A DNA stretch of 35,485 bases, taken from contig CAMDVD010000042.1 of the NCBI GenBank assembly GCA_945878115.1, positions 1-35,485 on the forward strand. Reading direction: 5' to 3'. Each line of letters opens with the position of its first letter. The first letter of the stretch is position 1. Both the position numbers and the translations under genes were made by a program. Positions 6,118-14,414 of the stretch are shown here, piece by piece. Source of the DNA: Chitinophaga pinensis. GTDB lineage: Bacteria; Bacteroidota; Bacteroidia; Chitinophagales; Chitinophagaceae. The notes under the pieces are model-generated. The model worked only from the letters and a program-made list of their open reading frames with translations, was not told where the DNA came from and searched no databases.

Positions 6118-9100
6118 TTACATTTTTATAAATTTTATATTCCAATTCATGCCATCTTTTTTATTGTGAATGATAAAAAAGTAAACACCTGAAACTAAAT
6201 TTGAAACTGTAATTTTTGTTTCTCGTTGATCTTTATTCAAGATGCCAACTGCCATCTTCACGCCAGTTGTATTTATGATTTCATAAGTTGCGTCTTGTAA
6301 AATTGCTAGGTTCTCACAGAATAAAGTTATTTGATCAGAAGCTGGTGATGGATACAATACAAAATTTGATTTGTAATCTTCAAGAGTTGGAATGAAATTT
6401 GGTAATTGTTGAAAATAGGCTTTAAATAATAAGTTAGATTGCAAGGTGTCATTAAACACGGAATCTTGAATATTTGCTATTTGTCCATTTGCTCCCCAAT
6501 ATAAAAAGTGATAACCAGGATTTGCAATGGCTTCTATTTTTACAGGTAGTCCATCAAAATAAACACCATGCCATGGATAGGTATCTGGGGTGATTGTACT
6601 AATATGAATTTTACCTGCTCCCGCTGGATAAATATCAAGAGTTAAATCAATTTGCTGTGGTAAATTAAAATTATTTTGAATGTGGTTTCTAACTTGTGCA
6701 CTTCTGCAAACCAGTTCACTATCTAAACTTAAATAATTATTGTAAAACTCATTCATCTGTGAAGGAATACTACCTGCGTTACCCCAACGTGTATACTCAT
6801 TCGGCATTTCTAGTACGGTTTGATTAAACATAAAAGTATTAATACTTCTAAGTCTTGATGTATCATAACTGGTATTCATCACATCCGCAAATCGATTGAT
6901 AAAGTAATTATGAAAGCGTTGATTTTGCATACTTTTCAACCAAATATTAATGTATGGATTGTTTGTACTTTGGCTCAGCATATAAGCAATATGATCAAAT
7001 GTGCAATTTGTCCAACCATTTGGATTTAAAGCAAGTTCTTGATCAATAATACAGAATCGATATCGATTCGCCGTTTTGTCTGATCGATAAATTTTAATAT
7101 TGTTGGAAGGCCAATCTGTGTTACCCATCCACGATTCACCAATAATGTAATCATTGTAATATTGCATATCAAAATAATGATCGGCACTATCCCAATACAA
7201 TGGGCTGTTTGCATTCAGTGCATTAAATGAATTATATGCTGCAAGAAATGTATCTACCGGATTACCTGCAACAGATCGTAAAACGCCTTGATAGTAGGCA
7301 CTTTTAGATAAAATATCAACTGTATTAATATTTGCGGTATCTTGAAATTTGAAAAAGTCAGCATCAAATTTCTCTCGTAATTCATACAGCCCCCAATATT
7401 GACCATTGATATATATTGAAACAGGACGCCATGCAGAATAATAGTTATGTGTTTCTTCTGCCAACATACGAACCTGCGCAGCGTCTTTATAAGGGAGTTC
7501 TAAATATTGATTACTACCATTTCGTAAATAAAATTTATTGTATTTCGTCCTGTTCGGCTTGTTTGGAATCACTGGATAGTTTATTTTACCATCACCTACA
7601 ACCGCATCATCCAAATCAAGTCTGAACGATTTTTGTGGTGCAAATCGACTTCCCCCAAATCCACCATCCTGAATCATACCTGAGTGCTGCGAAAAAAGTA
7701 ATGTATGCAAGGAGGTCGAATCAAAATAGTCTACATAAGCTGCTTTCATCCAATCATTTCCAGGATTATCAAAATTTCCTTGTGCACCATATAAGTTGGC
7801 GCTATCTGTTATTACGGATAAAATCGGGGTGCTATGATTTAGGTTAAATAAATAAGAGGCATTGCTAATGGAGCTCGGTATAGAACCTGTTTTAAAGGCA
7901 CGTGCTTTGAGTGGTGTATTTTGAAATATATAGATTGGACTGCCTGTGTATAATAATGAATTTGATGTTGGATCTTTACCATCTATTGTATAGCGAATGC
8001 TTGAGTTGCTTCCATTAGGATTGAGAATACTTACATAAAAGGGTGTATTATACATGCCAGGGATAACTGTAAATGTAGGCGCTAAGGCAGTTCCATTTAA
8101 TGCCATAGAGCCATTATTACTTGAGCCAGGTGTAGCAGGGTAAAACAAAGTATGATTCGATGAAGCATTCGGCAAGCTACCATTACTTGCATCTATGGAT
8201 TCACATTGTACATGTAAGCTACTTTGTAATATGGAAGAAGGATTATATAATGAAATAGTTTCGCCCGAATTAGAAATTTTAAAATTGGTATGAAAATTAT
8301 TACCGCTATTCGGTGCAAATTTATAAGTCAAATTTGAAATGGATGTGAGGTTCATGCCAATATCAATATAGTCGTATACGGCGGGATCTGGCGACACCAC
8401 ATCAAATGCTAAGGTTGTAATATTACCAGCACTTAAACCAGCAGCGCTTAATTCGGAAGCCAAAATTAAAAATTGATTTCGTGCGCCCCAATACCAATTT
8501 CCATAAGGAGCAGGATAATCAGTTGGTCCATTTTGAATAGTGCCAGTGCCTATTGTAATTCCATTTAGTCGCATATTCGGTCTTTGCATAGCCGTTGTTC
8601 CATAAATAAAACCACAAGCTCCGGCATTCCCATCTTGAAATCCATATATGGAAGAATTAAAGGAGGTAGCACTTTGTTTAAATATTGAATTGGTAGTATA
8701 CCCAGCAGAACTAAAGCTACACACATTAATGAGTACATTACTGATACCATCCCAATAAAAAGGTGTGCTTAAGGTATGCGTATTCCACCCCGCAGCCGCA
8801 CTAAAAGTACCCGAATTTATGACAGGAGTAAATGGGGAAGTAACCATATAATTTTTACCACTACAATAAATAACTTCAAAAGAATTGGGCAATAAATTGA
8901 AATGTGGAAATACCCATTGTGCAGGCTGACTGCTCGTATCCGTTAAAGAATAATTATACAAGTCTATGACGCTGCCAGTTGGATTATACAATTCAATCCA
9001 ATCTGTATAATCACCTTCTTCATCAACAATACTTGAATAATTTTTATTGCTTCCTTCATTAACCACAACTTGTGCTTGTACATAGTTGGAAAGTTTACAG

Positions 9101-9129
9101 AGTAGGATAAAGAGTATACATTTTTTCAT
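6118..9129 (-). CDS. T9SS-secreted CotH-kinase protein with lamin-tail domain
   Basis: 1003 residues. Signal peptide 1-19 (YVQAQ). A lamin-tail-like domain follows (VVVNEGSNKNYSSIVDEEGD, then YTDWIELYNPTG and IDLYNYSLTD). A central region has a chitobiase C-terminal-like repeat (SSIRYTIDGKDPTSNSLLYT). Then comes a CotH kinase-like domain at roughly 430-790, with FAPQKSFRLDLDD, PVSIYINGQYWGLYELREKF, DIL, GNTDWPSNNIKIYR and IIDQELALN. The last 75 residues (NFVLYPSPASDQITLF to the end) are a type A T9SS sorting domain, so the protein should cross the outer membrane and be surface-attached or released. CotH proteins are atypical protein kinases in spore formers; the substrate here is unknown. It is convergent with hpt and flanked by copies of the hpt 3' end. 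Confidence 0.88.
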   Translation of the reverse strand: MKKCILFILLCKLSNYVQAQVVVNEGSNKNYSSIVDEEGDYTDWIELYNPTGSVIDLYNYSLTDTSSQPAQWVFPHFNLLPNSFEVIYCSGKNYMVTSPFTPVINSGTFSAAAGWNTHTLSTPFYWDGISNVLINVCSFSSAGYTTNSIFKQSATSFNSSIYGFQDGNAGACGFIYGTTAMQRPNMRLNGITIGTGTIQNGPTDYPAPYGNWYWGARNQFLILASELSAAGLSAGNITTLAFDVVSPDPAVYDYIDIGMNLTSISNLTYKFAPNSGNNFHTNFKISNSGETISLYNPSSILQSSLHVQCESIDASNGSLPNASSNHTLFYPATPGSSNNGSMALNGTALAPTFTVIPGMYNTPFYVSILNPNGSNSSIRYTIDGKDPTSNSLLYTGSPIYIFQNTPLKARAFKTGSIPSSISNASYLFNLNHSTPILSVITDSANLYGAQGNFDNPGNDWMKAAYVDYFDSTSLHTLLFSQHSGMIQDGGFGGSRFAPQKSFRLDLDDAVVGDGKINYPVIPNKPNRTKYNKFYLRNGSNQYLELPYKDAAQVRMLAEETHNYYSAWRPVSIYINGQYWGLYELREKFDADFFKFQDTANINTVDILSKSAYYQGVLRSVAGNPVDTFLAAYNSFNALNANSPLYWDSADHYFDMQYYNDYIIGESWMGNTDWPSNNIKIYRSDKTANRYRFCIIDQELALNPNGWTNCTFDHIAYMLSQSTNNPYINIWLKSMQNQRFHNYFINRFADVMNTSYDTSRLRSINTFMFNQTVLEMPNEYTRWGNAGSIPSQMNEFYNNYLSLDSELVCRSAQVRNHIQNNFNLPQQIDLTLDIYPAGAGKIHISTITPDTYPWHGVYFDGLPVKIEAIANPGYHFLYWGANGQIANIQDSVFNDTLQSNLLFKAYFQQLPNFIPTLEDYKSNFVLYPSPASDQITLFCENLAILQDATYEIINTTGVKMAVGILNKDQRETKITVSNLVSGVYFFIIHNKKDGMNWNIKFIKM

Positions 9130-9313
9130 GAAGTCGACATTTTGCTCTAAAAGTAGTGCTTAATAAATTATTAAAAGAATAGAAGGATTGTTTTTACGTT
9201 ATGAATTTTGTGCGAATGCATAAGTTCTCAGCAAGATAGTTTGTAAAATTAGAAGTTCACTTTTCTTTCTCTAAGATATAGCAATTCGCAAATATTTAGT
9301 GTCAGAAATCTTA

Positions 9314-9433
9314 CTGGATCCCCTTGCAGTGAATTACGTTGGATTTCAAATTCCGAATAAATTTGTAGTTGGTTTTCGATTAGATTATGATGGGTATGGA
9401 AGAAATTTAAAAGAGATTTATTAGTTGGCGTAG
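9314..9433 (+). pseudogene. decayed duplicate of the hpt 3' end
   Basis: Forty in-frame codons align without gaps to the last 40 codons of hpt (5910-6029). The reading is LDPLAVNYVGFQIPNKFVVG, then FRLDYDGYGRNLKEIY and a TAG where hpt has CAG (Gln), then LA and the final TAG. Most differences after the first seven codons are synonymous (TAT/TAC, GGG/GGA, GGT/GGG, GAA/GAG). This suggests that the copy came from a functional but diverged hpt before it was cut off. Nothing of the upstream 137 codons is present. Similarity continues past the stop into an R3 repeat. Confidence 0.85.
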
Positions 9434-9453
9434 GGTGGGATATTCAATCTTTA

Positions 9454-9486
9454 TTAATGGACACGGGTTGCAAACCCTCGCCAGCC
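9454..9486 (+). repeat. R3 hairpin repeat, copy b
   Basis: TTAATGGACACGGGTTGCAA followed by ACCCTCGCCAGCC is nearly identical to copy a behind hpt. The hairpin at 9464-9478 is CGGGTT-GCA-AACCCT, with one stem pair changed to a wobble or mismatch. It belongs to the same duplicated block as the hpt fragment. Confidence 0.65.
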
Positions 9487-9507
9487 GGGGCTGTTGTTCT
9501 ATGTTGA

Positions 9508-9540
9508 TGAATGGACACTGGTTGCAAATCGGCGAGAGCA
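9508..9540 (+). repeat. R3 repeat, diverged copy c
   Basis: GAATGGACACTGGTTGCAAA with TCGGCGAGAGCA repeats copy b at a 54-base interval, with several changes that weaken the hairpin. The remaining sequence in 9130-9552 shows no gene apart from the hpt fragment. Confidence 0.5.
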
Positions 9541-9552
9541 GGGGGCATAGGT

Positions 9553-10053
9553 TTAATGGATTGTCTGGTCTCCTTTACAATACCAAGTCGGGTCACAGCC
9601 TGTCATTTTGCATCCTCCTAACCTAACTTTTCCGTCTCTCTCTTTCTTTTGCATTCCAGAACTTGGTAAGCCATAAACTATTGGGATAACATTATTCTTA
9701 CGTCCACATTTAGGGCATCTCTTGCTTACACCTTTATAAACATAAGGAGGGGGGAAGTTTATTCTTAAATTAATTTCCGCATTCTCAAAAATTTTAATTT
9801 TCTGAATAGTAGTGTCTTTGTAGCCTATGTACTTGATATAAATATCATAAACACCATCTGCTAAGCTATCAATTTTAAAATTACCATTTGTATCGGTATG
9901 CGTTCTGATTTGAGTTCCAAGGATTTTAATGTTTGCATATGCCAAGTTCTCTTTTTTCTCGGTATCATATATATGTCCATTAATTTTTCCGTATTGAGCA
10001 AACCCTTTGATTGTCAAAATAAAGATTAACAATATTATTAAAAATTTCTTCAT
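9553..10053 (-). CDS. exported carboxypeptidase-regulatory-domain protein with zinc-ribbon-like tail
   Basis: 166 residues. Signal peptide 1-19 (ILTIKGFAQ). Residues 22-97 form a CarboxypepD_reg-like beta-sandwich (GKINGHIYDTEKKENLAYAN, then HTDTNGNFKIDSLADGVYDI), the fold that precedes TonB-dependent receptors or serves as a surface module in Bacteroidota. The last 55 residues switch to a different module with RCPKCGRKNNVIPIVYGLPS, then KVRLGGCKMTGCDPTWYCK. That looks like a small, normally cytoplasmic zinc-ribbon family whose members usually end in W-x-C-K-D-C. Here the frame ends WYCKGDQTIH, so the final Cys of the second CxxC is missing. The tail might instead form disulfides in the periplasm. 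Confidence 0.75.
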   Translation of the reverse strand: MKKFLIILLIFILTIKGFAQYGKINGHIYDTEKKENLAYANIKILGTQIRTHTDTNGNFKIDSLADGVYDIYIKYIGYKDTTIQKIKIFENAEINLRINFPPPYVYKGVSKRCPKCGRKNNVIPIVYGLPSSGMQKKERDGKVRLGGCKMTGCDPTWYCKGDQTIH

Positions 10054-10156
10054 GACATTTGTGGTGTGAGCATTACAGCCAACTTAGAAATATCCGCTAT
10101 AAGTCAGGACCATATTTTGTTTAGCAGTTTCTCTAAGAAATAAATCCCCAATTCGC

Positions 10157-11494
10157 CTATTTCAACACAAAACTCTCCATGAACTTAGTCGTGAAGTTGC
10201 CTGTTCTGAAATCTTCGTTCTGCATTAATTGTTGGTGAAATGGAATGGTTGTTTTGATACCTTCTATCACGTATTCGCTTAATGCACGACTCATAGTGTT
10301 AATAGCCTCATCACGAGTTTGTGCCACGGCAATAATTTTTGCAATCATGGAATCGTAATAAGGTGGAATGGTATAGCCAGCATAAATGTGGGAATCGATA
10401 CGAACGCCATGTCCGCCGGGTGTATGTAATACGGTTATTTTTCCAGGGGAAGGACGAAAATCATTGTATGGATCTTCGGCATTTATTCGGCACTCAATGG
10501 CATGCATTTTTGGTTCGTAATTAGCACCAGAAATAGGTACACCACCTGCGATTTTTATTTGTTCTTTAATAAGGTCATAATTGATAACTTCCTCTGTTAC
10601 ACAATGTTCTACTTGGATACGTGTATTCATTTCCATGAAGTAAAAATTGCGGTGTTTATCTACTAGAAACTCAACTGTTCCAACCCCTTCATAGCTTATG
10701 GCATTGGCAGCTTTAATAGCAGCCTCACCCATTTTTTGACGAAGTTCAGGGGTCATAAATGGTGAAGGACTTTCTTCTACTAATTTTTGGTGACGACGTT
10801 GAATAGAACAATCCCTTTCACTCAAATGACAAGCTTTACCATATTGGTCGCCTGCAATTTGTATTTCAATGTGTCGAGGTTCTTCTACATATTTTTCCAT
10901 GTAAATACCATCATTCTTGAAAGAAACTGCTGCTTCTGCTTTTGCAGAGTCATACGCTTTTTCCATTTCTTCAGGCTTCCATACAATACGCATTCCTTTA
11001 CCACCACCACCTGCAGTTGCTTTTATCATGACAGGGTAGCCCATTTTTTTAGCTTCCTTTTTTGCATGATCAACGCTATCTAACAAATTGGCACTACCAG
11101 GTACTACAGGTACACCTGCCCTTATCATGGTTTCTTTGGCAGTAATTTTATCTCCCATTGAATTAATCATTTCAGGAGTTGGGCCAATAAATTTTATTTT
11201 ATACTGACCACATATTTCTGCAAATTTTGCATTCTCTGAAAGAAAGCCATAGCCAGGATGTATGGCATCTGCATTGGTAATTTCGGCAGCAGCCATAATA
11301 TGTGGCACGTTCAAATAAGAATCTGCACCAGATGGTTTGCCTATACAAACTGCTTCATCTGCAAAGCGAACATGCAGGCTATCTTTATCGGCAGTAGAAT
11401 ATACAGCTACAGTGCGAATTCCCATTTCTTTGCAGGTGCGAATAACTCGTAACGCAATTTCACCGCGATTGGCAATTAGTATTTTTTTAAACAT
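10157..11494 (-). CDS. accC: acetyl-CoA carboxylase, biotin carboxylase subunit
   Basis: 445 residues, the normal AccC length. It carboxylates biotin on AccB using ATP and bicarbonate, the first half-reaction of fatty acid synthesis. It starts [20 protein letters not shown], the universal N-terminus. It has the ATP-grasp glycine loop [14 protein letters not shown] near residue 160, the [19 protein letters not shown] block and [15 protein letters not shown] near 290, which holds the metal and catalytic residues. It is the last gene of the efp-accB-accC set, 96 bases after accB. I see no clear terminator downstream. Confidence 0.97.
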   Translation of the reverse strand: MFKKILIANRGEIALRVIRTCKEMGIRTVAVYSTADKDSLHVRFADEAVCIGKPSGADSYLNVPHIMAAAEITNADAIHPGYGFLSENAKFAEICGQYKIKFIGPTPEMINSMGDKITAKETMIRAGVPVVPGSANLLDSVDHAKKEAKKMGYPVMIKATAGGGGKGMRIVWKPEEMEKAYDSAKAEAAVSFKNDGIYMEKYVEEPRHIEIQIAGDQYGKACHLSERDCSIQRRHQKLVEESPSPFMTPELRQKMGEAAIKAANAISYEGVGTVEFLVDKHRNFYFMEMNTRIQVEHCVTEEVINYDLIKEQIKIAGGVPISGANYEPKMHAIECRINAEDPYNDFRPSPGKITVLHTPGGHGVRIDSHIYAGYTIPPYYDSMIAKIIAVAQTRDEAINTMSRALSEYVIEGIKTTIPFHQQLMQNEDFRTGNFTTKFMESFVLK

Positions 11495-11497
11495 AAA

Positions 11498-11535
11498 TTC
11501 GATTTGAAAATTTGAAATTTTGAATTTCGAAAAAT
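11498..11535 (-). repeat. R7-like TTTGAAATTT tract between accB and accC
   Basis: The plus strand reads TTCGATTTGAAAATTTGAAA then TTTTGAATTTCGAAAA, a run of near-palindromic TTTGAAA/TTTCGAAA units. It resembles the R7 tracts at 13131 and 17293. It fills most of the gap just upstream of accC. Confidence 0.45.
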
Positions 11536-11590
11536 GACTAAAAGAAAGTAAAAATTAGTACATCATCGTATTTACAAATGGACACATTGA

Positions 11591-12217
11591 TTATGGTTGC
11601 ACCAAAAATAATGGTTGGTCGTATTCTACTGGGCTTGCATCGTCTGCAAGTATTTTTACTATTTTACCACTGATTTCACTTTCTATTTCATTAAACAATT
11701 TCATGGCTTCTACAATACAAAGCACTTGACCTTCTCTAATTTCATCACCAACATTTACAAATAATGGTTTACCTGGTCCAGAAGAACGATAAAAAGTACC
11801 AATCATTGGTGACTTGATCGTGATTAAATTATCTGTAGCTACTGGTGGAAGTGGTGGTGCAACTGCAGCTGCTGCTGCTTGTGGTGCAGGTGCTGCAACA
11901 CAAGGCGCAGCAGGTGCTGATTGTATGACTTGATTTGTGGTAGTGATTACTGTTCCACCTTGACGAATGGTAATTTTGAAATCTCCTTTTTCTAATTTTA
12001 ACTCATTCACATTGGAATGATTTACCGCATTGATGAGGTCATTTATTTCTCCGATGTTAAAAATAGGAGAAGGCAATTTTTCAGCTGGTTTTGTTACACT
12101 TACTTTGTTCGGCGCAGGGCTTACTTTATTCGGCGTAGGGCTTATTTTTTTTGAGGCAGGGACATTTTTACTTGGTTTTGCAACTGGTTTAGAGTTTGCT
12201 TTTTTTGCTGTAGCCAT
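11591..12217 (-). CDS. accB: biotin carboxyl carrier protein of acetyl-CoA carboxylase, with long basic N-terminal tail
   Basis: 208 residues, longer than the roughly 155-165 usual for AccB. The C-terminal biotinyl domain is complete: IKSPMIGTFYRSSGPGKP, then VNVGDEIREGQVLCIVEAMK with the biotin-accepting Lys near residue 171 (EAMKLFNEIE; the common form is EAMKMMNEI). The middle has an Ala/Pro-rich linker. The usual N-terminal helix (INDLINAVNHSNVNELKLEK) begins only near residue 58 and is preceded by a Lys/Pro/Ala/Ser tail with two near-repeats of PNKVSPAPNKVS. No later start codon would remove that tail cleanly, so it is probably real. It lies between efp (44-base gap) and accC. Confidence 0.95.
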   Translation of the reverse strand: MATAKKANSKPVAKPSKNVPASKKISPTPNKVSPAPNKVSVTKPAEKLPSPIFNIGEINDLINAVNHSNVNELKLEKGDFKITIRQGGTVITTTNQVIQSAPAAPCVAAPAPQAAAAAVAPPLPPVATDNLITIKSPMIGTFYRSSGPGKPLFVNVGDEIREGQVLCIVEAMKLFNEIESEISGKIVKILADDASPVEYDQPLFLVQP

Positions 12218-12261
12218 GGGAAATCTTGTTTGAAAATATTTTAATAAATAAGTTTGTACAA

Positions 12262-12828
12262 TTAGTTTTTCACTCTTTCCAAATATTCACCAGATTTGGT
12301 ATTGACACGGATAGTTTCGCCTTCATTCACAAATAATGGAACATTGACAGTAGCACCAGTTTCAATCGTTGCAGGTTTCATTACACGAGAAGTTGTATCG
12401 CCTTTCATACCTGGTTCGCTATAGGTTACCAGTACTTCAATTTTTTCAGGAAGTTCGACACCAATTGGTAAATCCGTTTCGCCATTTACAAGTACCGTAA
12501 CTTCTTGACCATCTTTTAAATATTGGGGTGCATTCACCATGCTTTCCACAACCGTTAGTTGTTCAAATGTTTCTACATCCATGAAACTATAACCCGTTTC
12601 ATCTTTGTATAAATATTGATATGTTTTTTTCTCTACACGAACTGGGAAAATAGTTTCACCACTATTCCATGTTTGCTCGATGGTTCTATTATTATCGACA
12701 CCTTTTAATTTTGCCCAAACTTTAGCGGCTGCACGAGCCGTTTTGTTTTGACCAAATTCAACTACTGAATAAAGACTACCATCCAATTTGATAATAAGTC
12801 CCGAGCGCATATCTGCTGTTGTTGCCAT
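12262..12828 (-). CDS. efp: elongation factor P, non-canonical tip loop
   Basis: 188 residues with the three-domain EF-P layout. It relieves ribosome stalling at polyproline. Domain I starts MATTADMRSGLIIKLDGSLY. Domain II contains KKTYQYLYKDETGYSFMDVE. The C-terminal domain ends in RVNTKSGEYLERVKN, matching the conserved end of EF-P. The tip loop at 26-36 is GQNKTARAAAK; the lysine-type PGKG is absent and the loop is two residues longer, with an Arg at position 32. The [ST]AR-x-AA pattern recalls the loop of the EfpL/YeiP paralogue, but other family features look like EF-P. The efp-accB-accC order is common in bacteria. Confidence 0.93.
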   Translation of the reverse strand: MATTADMRSGLIIKLDGSLYSVVEFGQNKTARAAAKVWAKLKGVDNNRTIEQTWNSGETIFPVRVEKKTYQYLYKDETGYSFMDVETFEQLTVVESMVNAPQYLKDGQEVTVLVNGETDLPIGVELPEKIEVLVTYSEPGMKGDTTSRVMKPATIETGATVNVPLFVNEGETIRVNTKSGEYLERVKN

Positions 12829-12861
12829 ATTACTATTTATTTTTAATTTGAGTTAAGTGGA

Positions 12862-12869
12862 CAAATATA
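12862..12869 (-). promoter_or_regulatory. -7 promoter box upstream of efp
   Basis: On the minus strand TATATTTG matches TAnnTTTG exactly, 33 bases before the efp ATG. No TTTG at the ideal -33 spacing is visible. This is the likely promoter of efp-accB-accC. Confidence 0.45.
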
Positions 12870-12934
12870 ACCACATATACCTAAAATTTTCTAAATCCAA
12901 CAAGATAATATAAACATAAGGAATGTTGATAAGT

Positions 12935-13165
<231 letters not shown>

Positions 13166-13168
13166 TAG

Positions 13169-13176
13169 TAGCTTTG
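13169..13176 (+). promoter_or_regulatory. -7 promoter box abutting murB start
   Basis: TAGCTTTG matches TAnnTTTG and ends six bases before the murB ATG at 13183. Transcription would begin at or within a few bases of the start codon, giving a leaderless or nearly leaderless mRNA. This also argues against the upstream TTG at 13174, which lies inside the box. Confidence 0.5.
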
Positions 13177-13182
13177 CCCTGC

Positions 13183-14196
13183 ATGAATATAGAACATAAT
13201 AAACATTTACTCGCTTATAATACATTCGGCATTGATACAATAGCGGAGGAATTCGTTCAAATCAATTTGGAAAGTGAATTGATGGAATTATTGCACTATG
13301 CTAATAAAAATCAAACTGCTTTGCACATCATTGGAGGTGGTAGTAATATTCTTTTTGTGCACGACATCAAAGGGTTAGTGTTGCTCAATCAATTGAAGGG
13401 AATGCAAATTGTGTATGAAGACAAAGATATTGTGCATGTGAAATGTATGTCGGGTGAAGTATGGCATGAATGCGTGCTTTGGAGTGTTGCAAAAAATTAT
13501 GGCGGCATTGAAAATTTATCATTAATTCCTGGTACGATTGGTGCTGCGCCCATTCAAAATATTGGTGCTTATGGTGTAGAATTGAAAGATGTTTTTGTAG
13601 AATTGGAAGCCATCCATTTACGTACCTTAGAGAAGAAAATATTTACACATCAGGAATGTGCATTTGCTTATCGCGATAGTATTTTTAAAACAAAGGAGAA
13701 AGGGAATTATTTTATTTTGTCGGTGACCATGGCTTTGTCAAAGCAGCCAATTTGCAAAACAACCTATGGCACTATTCAACAAGAAATGAATGAGATGAAA
13801 GTGGATGCTGTTTCGATTAAATCCGTTTCGGATGCGGTTATACGTATACGGCGTTCTAAATTGCCAAACCCAGCAGAAATAGGTAATGCAGGCAGTTTTT
13901 TTAAAAATCCTGAAATTACATTGGTGCAATTTGAACAGTTAAAAAATACATACGAAGACTTGCCATCCTATGATACGGTAAACGGAAAAAAAATTCCGGC
14001 AGCATGGCTTATTGAAATGTGTGGTTGGAAGGGTTATAGAGAAAATGATTTTGGTGTACATCATAAACAAGCACTTGTATTGGTGAATTATCAGCATGCT
14101 AAAGGAAGTGATATCTTATTGCTTTCAGAGAAAATTATTTCGTCTGTGCAAGAAAAATTTTCGATTCAGTTGGAGAGAGAGGTCAATATTTGGTAG
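13183..14196 (+). CDS. murB: UDP-N-acetylenolpyruvoylglucosamine reductase
   Basis: 337 residues from the ATG at 13183. It reduces UDP-GlcNAc-enolpyruvate to UDP-MurNAc with FAD and NADPH, the second committed step of peptidoglycan precursor synthesis in the cytosol. The FAD-binding part has ALHIIGGGSNILFVHD and LSLIPGTIGAAPIQNIGAYG. The catalytic set is FAYRDSIFK (Arg), GNAGSFFKNPEI (the proton-donor Ser) and a C-terminal Glu in QLEREVNIW. The length and C-terminal layout fit the E. coli-like type I enzyme. Three further upstream codons from a TTG at 13174 are open but overlap the promoter box. Confidence 0.96.
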   Translation: MNIEHNKHLLAYNTFGIDTIAEEFVQINLESELMELLHYANKNQTALHIIGGGSNILFVHDIKGLVLLNQLKGMQIVYEDKDIVHVKCMSGEVWHECVLWSVAKNYGGIENLSLIPGTIGAAPIQNIGAYGVELKDVFVELEAIHLRTLEKKIFTHQECAFAYRDSIFKTKEKGNYFILSVTMALSKQPICKTTYGTIQQEMNEMKVDAVSIKSVSDAVIRIRRSKLPNPAEIGNAGSFFKNPEITLVQFEQLKNTYEDLPSYDTVNGKKIPAAWLIEMCGWKGYRENDFGVHHKQALVLVNYQHAKGSDILLLSEKIISSVQEKFSIQLEREVNIW

Positions 14197-14414
14197 TTAT
14201 CAGGGATGATTTGATTGCTGACTACTTCATTTTTTTAACACCAAACTTTTCAAGGTCATTTAGTTGTGCATCATTACATTGGAGTTTCAGAAACGCCCAT
14301 AAGCACCATATAAATTTGAAATGATTTAGTTTTTTATCCTTCTATTTTTGTTCTTTTGTAATTCTGGATTGGGTAATGCTTGAGATGAAGGACAAGCTAA
14401 ATTTTAAATGAGAA

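Noticed and set aside
9435-9626. Plus-strand frame with repeated INGHGLQTLASRG / MNGHWLQIGESRG
   Set aside because: It is the translation of two R3 units and then runs antisense into the minus-strand exported protein gene. No independent coding evidence.
14222-14345. Minus-strand stop-to-stop stretch containing FIWCLWAFLKLQCNDAQLND
   Set aside because: It looks protein-like but has no usable start codon and no upstream continuation. It could be a gene remnant, but I cannot support that.
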